A stretch of DNA of 64,000 bases from Hevea brasiliensis. Taxonomy: Eukaryota; Streptophyta; Magnoliopsida; Malpighiales; Euphorbiaceae. The position numbers and the translations under genes were made by a program. The number at the start of each line of letters is the position of its first letter. Within the stretch, counting starts at the first letter, position 1. Of the stretch, positions 61,302 through 64,000 are shown piece after piece. The notes beneath the pieces are model-generated. The model saw nothing but the letters and a program-made list of their open reading frames with translations. It made no database searches and was not told the origin of the DNA. The stretch covers positions 83,773,979 through 83,837,978 of the forward strand of contig NC_079501.1 in the NCBI RefSeq assembly GCF_030052815.1, given 5' to 3'.

Positions 61302-62087
61302 CCCGACAGTTGAGTCAAGAAAGAGAATAACATTGAATTGTGAGAAGAGATAAGGGAGTTAATTAAGGAACAAATTGAAAAGCCCATATTCGGATAAGAT
61401 TGGGAAGACAAAGTAAACAAAAATTTTAAGATGTGTAATGATATTTCGAATTGTCTTATTAGGTAAGGGAGTGAATTAGTAAATAGTAAGTTAAATAAAA
61501 GTAAAGAAGATGGTGCAAAATGGCACATAAGCCTAGTTCATAAAAAAATATAAAAGATAACGGTTATAGACCTATGGCCAATTATGAGATAAGCATTTCT
61601 CATATGATCGATGAAATTTCCTTATAAGGAAACATGAATCGAAATATTAAATAGAACAACACTAAGAGAAGATTATAATTATACAAGCAAATTAAATGTT
61701 GCATTCGATTGTTAGAAGTCTTACATAGACTTAAAGGAAAGAAGATTATAAGATTATATAGAAAAGAGAAAGACTAAGTTCTCATTTCATAGGACCATAC
61801 GAAGTCCTAGAAGGAGTGGAACCGTTAGCATACAGATTTGCTTACCTTTAGAATTGAAATAAATTAAAATTTAACTTATGACGAGAAGCTCAGAAGGAAC
61901 TTGGCACACGAGGTGAAGCAATCAAGAAATAAATAAATATCATCGGTTAAAGTGTTATGGACCATCATTCGGACCATTAAGCCATATGGAAATGTGAGAG
62001 AGACATGAGAAAACAATACGCATGACTATTTAAGGATTAACAGTGAGTAAAATTTCGAGATAAAATTTCTTTTAAGGGGGGGAGAAT
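61302..62087 (+). pseudogene. R4 internal 3' part with integrase/chromodomain scraps
   Basis: Most of it is spacer resembling 45720-45940 of R2. Near 61785-61855 it keeps FIGPYEVLEGVEPLAYRF, the GPY/F module of gypsy integrase. Near 61990-62010 there is a scrap of the chromodomain end (CERDMRK-like). These scraps are missing from R2, so R4 retains slightly more of the ancestral pol end. Nothing is translatable. Confidence 0.75.
62074..62085 (+). other. R4 polypurine tract
   Basis: AAGGGGGGGAGA two bases before TGTAACACCC, identical in form to the R2 PPT. Confidence 0.9.
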
Positions 62088-64000
62088 TGTAACACCCATA
62101 TATTAAGCAATTTATGCATTCTACTGTTCCGGTGATCGGTGTCTGTCCGGACATTCAGGATGTCTAGACATATGCTTATATCACCTAGAAAAGCCCTGAA
62201 CAAAAATTAATAGTAATTACTAGAAGGTACAATATAGATAAGAAAAATAGAGCATAAAAAGTTAAATGAAATGAGGGTCACAGCGATGGGTGACCTTACT
62301 AGGAAATGACTGCGAGGTCAACTGTAATCTTAATTTTGAATAGGAAATTGTGACATCACAGTCCTAGAAAAAATTGTGAAGCTAGGGAAAATGTGAAAAT
62401 CTCAGAAAAAAGTAGAGAACCGGATCAAATAATTAGGTCAGGGTTCCGGAAGAAATACTGAATTATTGGCAAACCGGATCAAACCGGCGATGGGCAAATT
62501 TGTCAATTCACCCATAGAGGTGACTCATAGCCTAACTGTCCAATAAGATCTAAGAAATAAAAATTTTGAAATATGTAATTAAATTAAAGAAGTATGGAAA
62601 AAGAAAGGAAAAAAAAAAAGAAACAAAAATAGATTTATGACATCATGTGTGTGACATAAGCAATGACCTCATAAATAAAGTTTATTTAATTAAATTTTGA
62701 CTAAGTCAATTATGGGCATAAAAACAACAAAATTAAAAAGCAAATTAATCATCTTCTTCACCATTTGGCCGGCTCCACTCTCTCTCCCAAATCTCTCACT
62801 AAAAACTTCCATAGAAGCTTAAATCCAAGCTTCTTAAACCCCAAAATTACCCATAAATTCCCCAAAGTTCTTGATTAAACCTTGTTCTTACAACTTGAAA
62901 AGAAGATTGAAGAAGGAAAAGGTAGAAAATTGAAGAGGGAAAAGCTACCTAAAGAGGTTAGTAGAAAATCTTCAACTTCTCTCTTTATAATTATGATTAG
63001 GTACTTAATCTAAGTTAGAAAGTGTTGAAAATTGAAACAAATTGACAAGGTAAGGAGCCATAGAAAATTCGGTCAGCTATGAGTGGTTAGGGTTTGGTTT
63101 GCTTTGACCTAATTGAATATGAATTCTAAGGTTAGTGAAGTTATATGTATGTTTAGAGTATTGAAATTGCATGAATTGAAATAATTGCATAATTAGGGTT
63201 CATGGCACTTAGGGTTTGGGGGAAAATTTAGAGAAAATTGGTAATTGATGTAATGGAACCTAATTGAGGTTTGAAATGGTCATTTGGATTCATTTGGAAT
63301 GTGTTTGAATGGTTGGAATGGGATTGAAAGGGTGAATGTGATGCTGCCTCAATTGAGCAGTTTAACCTTGGTAAGCTCAAATGGCCATAACTGAAAATTG
63401 GTTGCTCCAATTGGTGTAAGGTCAATTGGAGATGAAAATTTAGACCCAGAGCTACAACTTTGGTGAAGAAACCTTGCCCTAAAACCAAACACAAATCGGT
63501 GAAAAGTTAGATCAAATCCGGATTTAGGCACACTACCTTGCATAAAACTGACCATATGAACAGTATTTGTTCTAATGCTCATAACATGGTCTAGGAAGAT
63601 CCAAATGACCTGAATTTTATAACAATGGAAAGATGAGACATATCACTACAACATTTGTGAAGAACACAAACCCAAATTCTGAACATAACCCATCCAAAAA
63701 GTGAGCTGCAATCAACACACCAAAACTGCCAGAATCAAGAAAGTGCCCAGAATTCTGGGTTTGAACTAATCCGGCCAGCTTTAGGAAAATGGTCATATCT
63801 TGGGCTACAAAACTCCAAATGGAGTTATTCAAAAAGGGAATTAAAGCTAAGACGATGAAGGAAAGTTGACCAAATTTCCACTGTAGACAGACCAGTGGAA
63901 CAGTACAAACAAGTAACCCAAAACTAAAATTTTGAGATTTAACCCTAATAGGCTTTAAATTGAATTTGGCAGAATGCCAACAAAAATATGACTCAAAATG
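62088..64000 (+). mobile_element. R4 3' LTR (runs off the window)
   Basis: Starts TGTAACACCCATATATT directly after the PPT and follows the R4 5' LTR (37482-39400) nearly base for base, with scattered substitutions. The window ends at the equivalent of about 39391. Donor-like AAAGAG|GTTAGTAG is at 62957. Confidence 0.92.

Overview
The window looks like intergenic heterochromatin from a flowering plant, probably a dicot. It is AT-rich, has no intact host gene, and from about 10.8 kb to the right edge it is almost entirely Ty3/gypsy LTR retrotransposons nested in one another. The chromodomain after the integrase, the Met-tRNA-like primer-binding sites and the 2.6-4.3 kb LTRs point to chromoviruses of the Tekay/Del type. 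The species cannot be named from the sequence; a Euphorbiaceae-like tree is only a loose impression.

Left flank (1-10.8 kb): decayed debris. It holds a MULE-type transposase zinc-knuckle remnant, a probable copia-type solo LTR (1129-3216), a GRF zinc-finger pseudogene (3898-4446, minus), an unassigned LTR-like stretch (about 4.9-7.3 kb), the RNase H tail of a LINE with its poly(A) (7370-7971), a MITE-like inverted-repeat element (8710-9254) and featureless AT-rich DNA.

Nested block (10.8-64 kb). The oldest layer is R3, a minus-strand element: 3' LTR about 10.82-11.455 kb plus 29.67-31.475 kb, pol 31.5-37.48 kb, gag and 5' LTR beyond the window. R1 (11456-29664, minus, TSD AGTAC) sits in the 3' LTR of R3 and carries two solo LTRs, S2 and S3, in its pol gene. 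S4 is a solo LTR in R3 pol. R4 (37482 to beyond 64000, plus) sits in R3 just upstream of the protease. R2 (39614-49797, plus, TSD GGAGC) sits in the 5' LTR of R4, and solo LTR S6 sits in R4's internal region. A rearranged minus-strand fragment, J (51.12-57.04 kb), lies inside R4 and itself holds solo LTR S5. Two complete elements and five gypsy solo LTRs have readable target-site duplications, which fixes most of the insertion order.

All pol and gag genes are broken by stops, frameshifts or insertions. R2, J and the R4 remnant share a layout with gag (or what is left of it) and a non-coding spacer but no pol, so they look like a non-autonomous family mobilised in trans by R1/R3-like relatives.

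The most interesting unexplained signal is inside the LTRs. All twelve sampled LTRs carry a short hairpin, CTRAG...CTYAG, whose stem varies with compensating changes. Its distal edge lies 23-26 nt before an AG, which is YAG in ten of twelve. Eleven of these LTRs also have a splice-donor-like AG|GTTAGT or AG|GTAAGT motif 1.1-2.8 kb upstream; in LTR A that part is lost. This suggests a conserved spliced leader intron whose acceptor sits next to an RNA structure.
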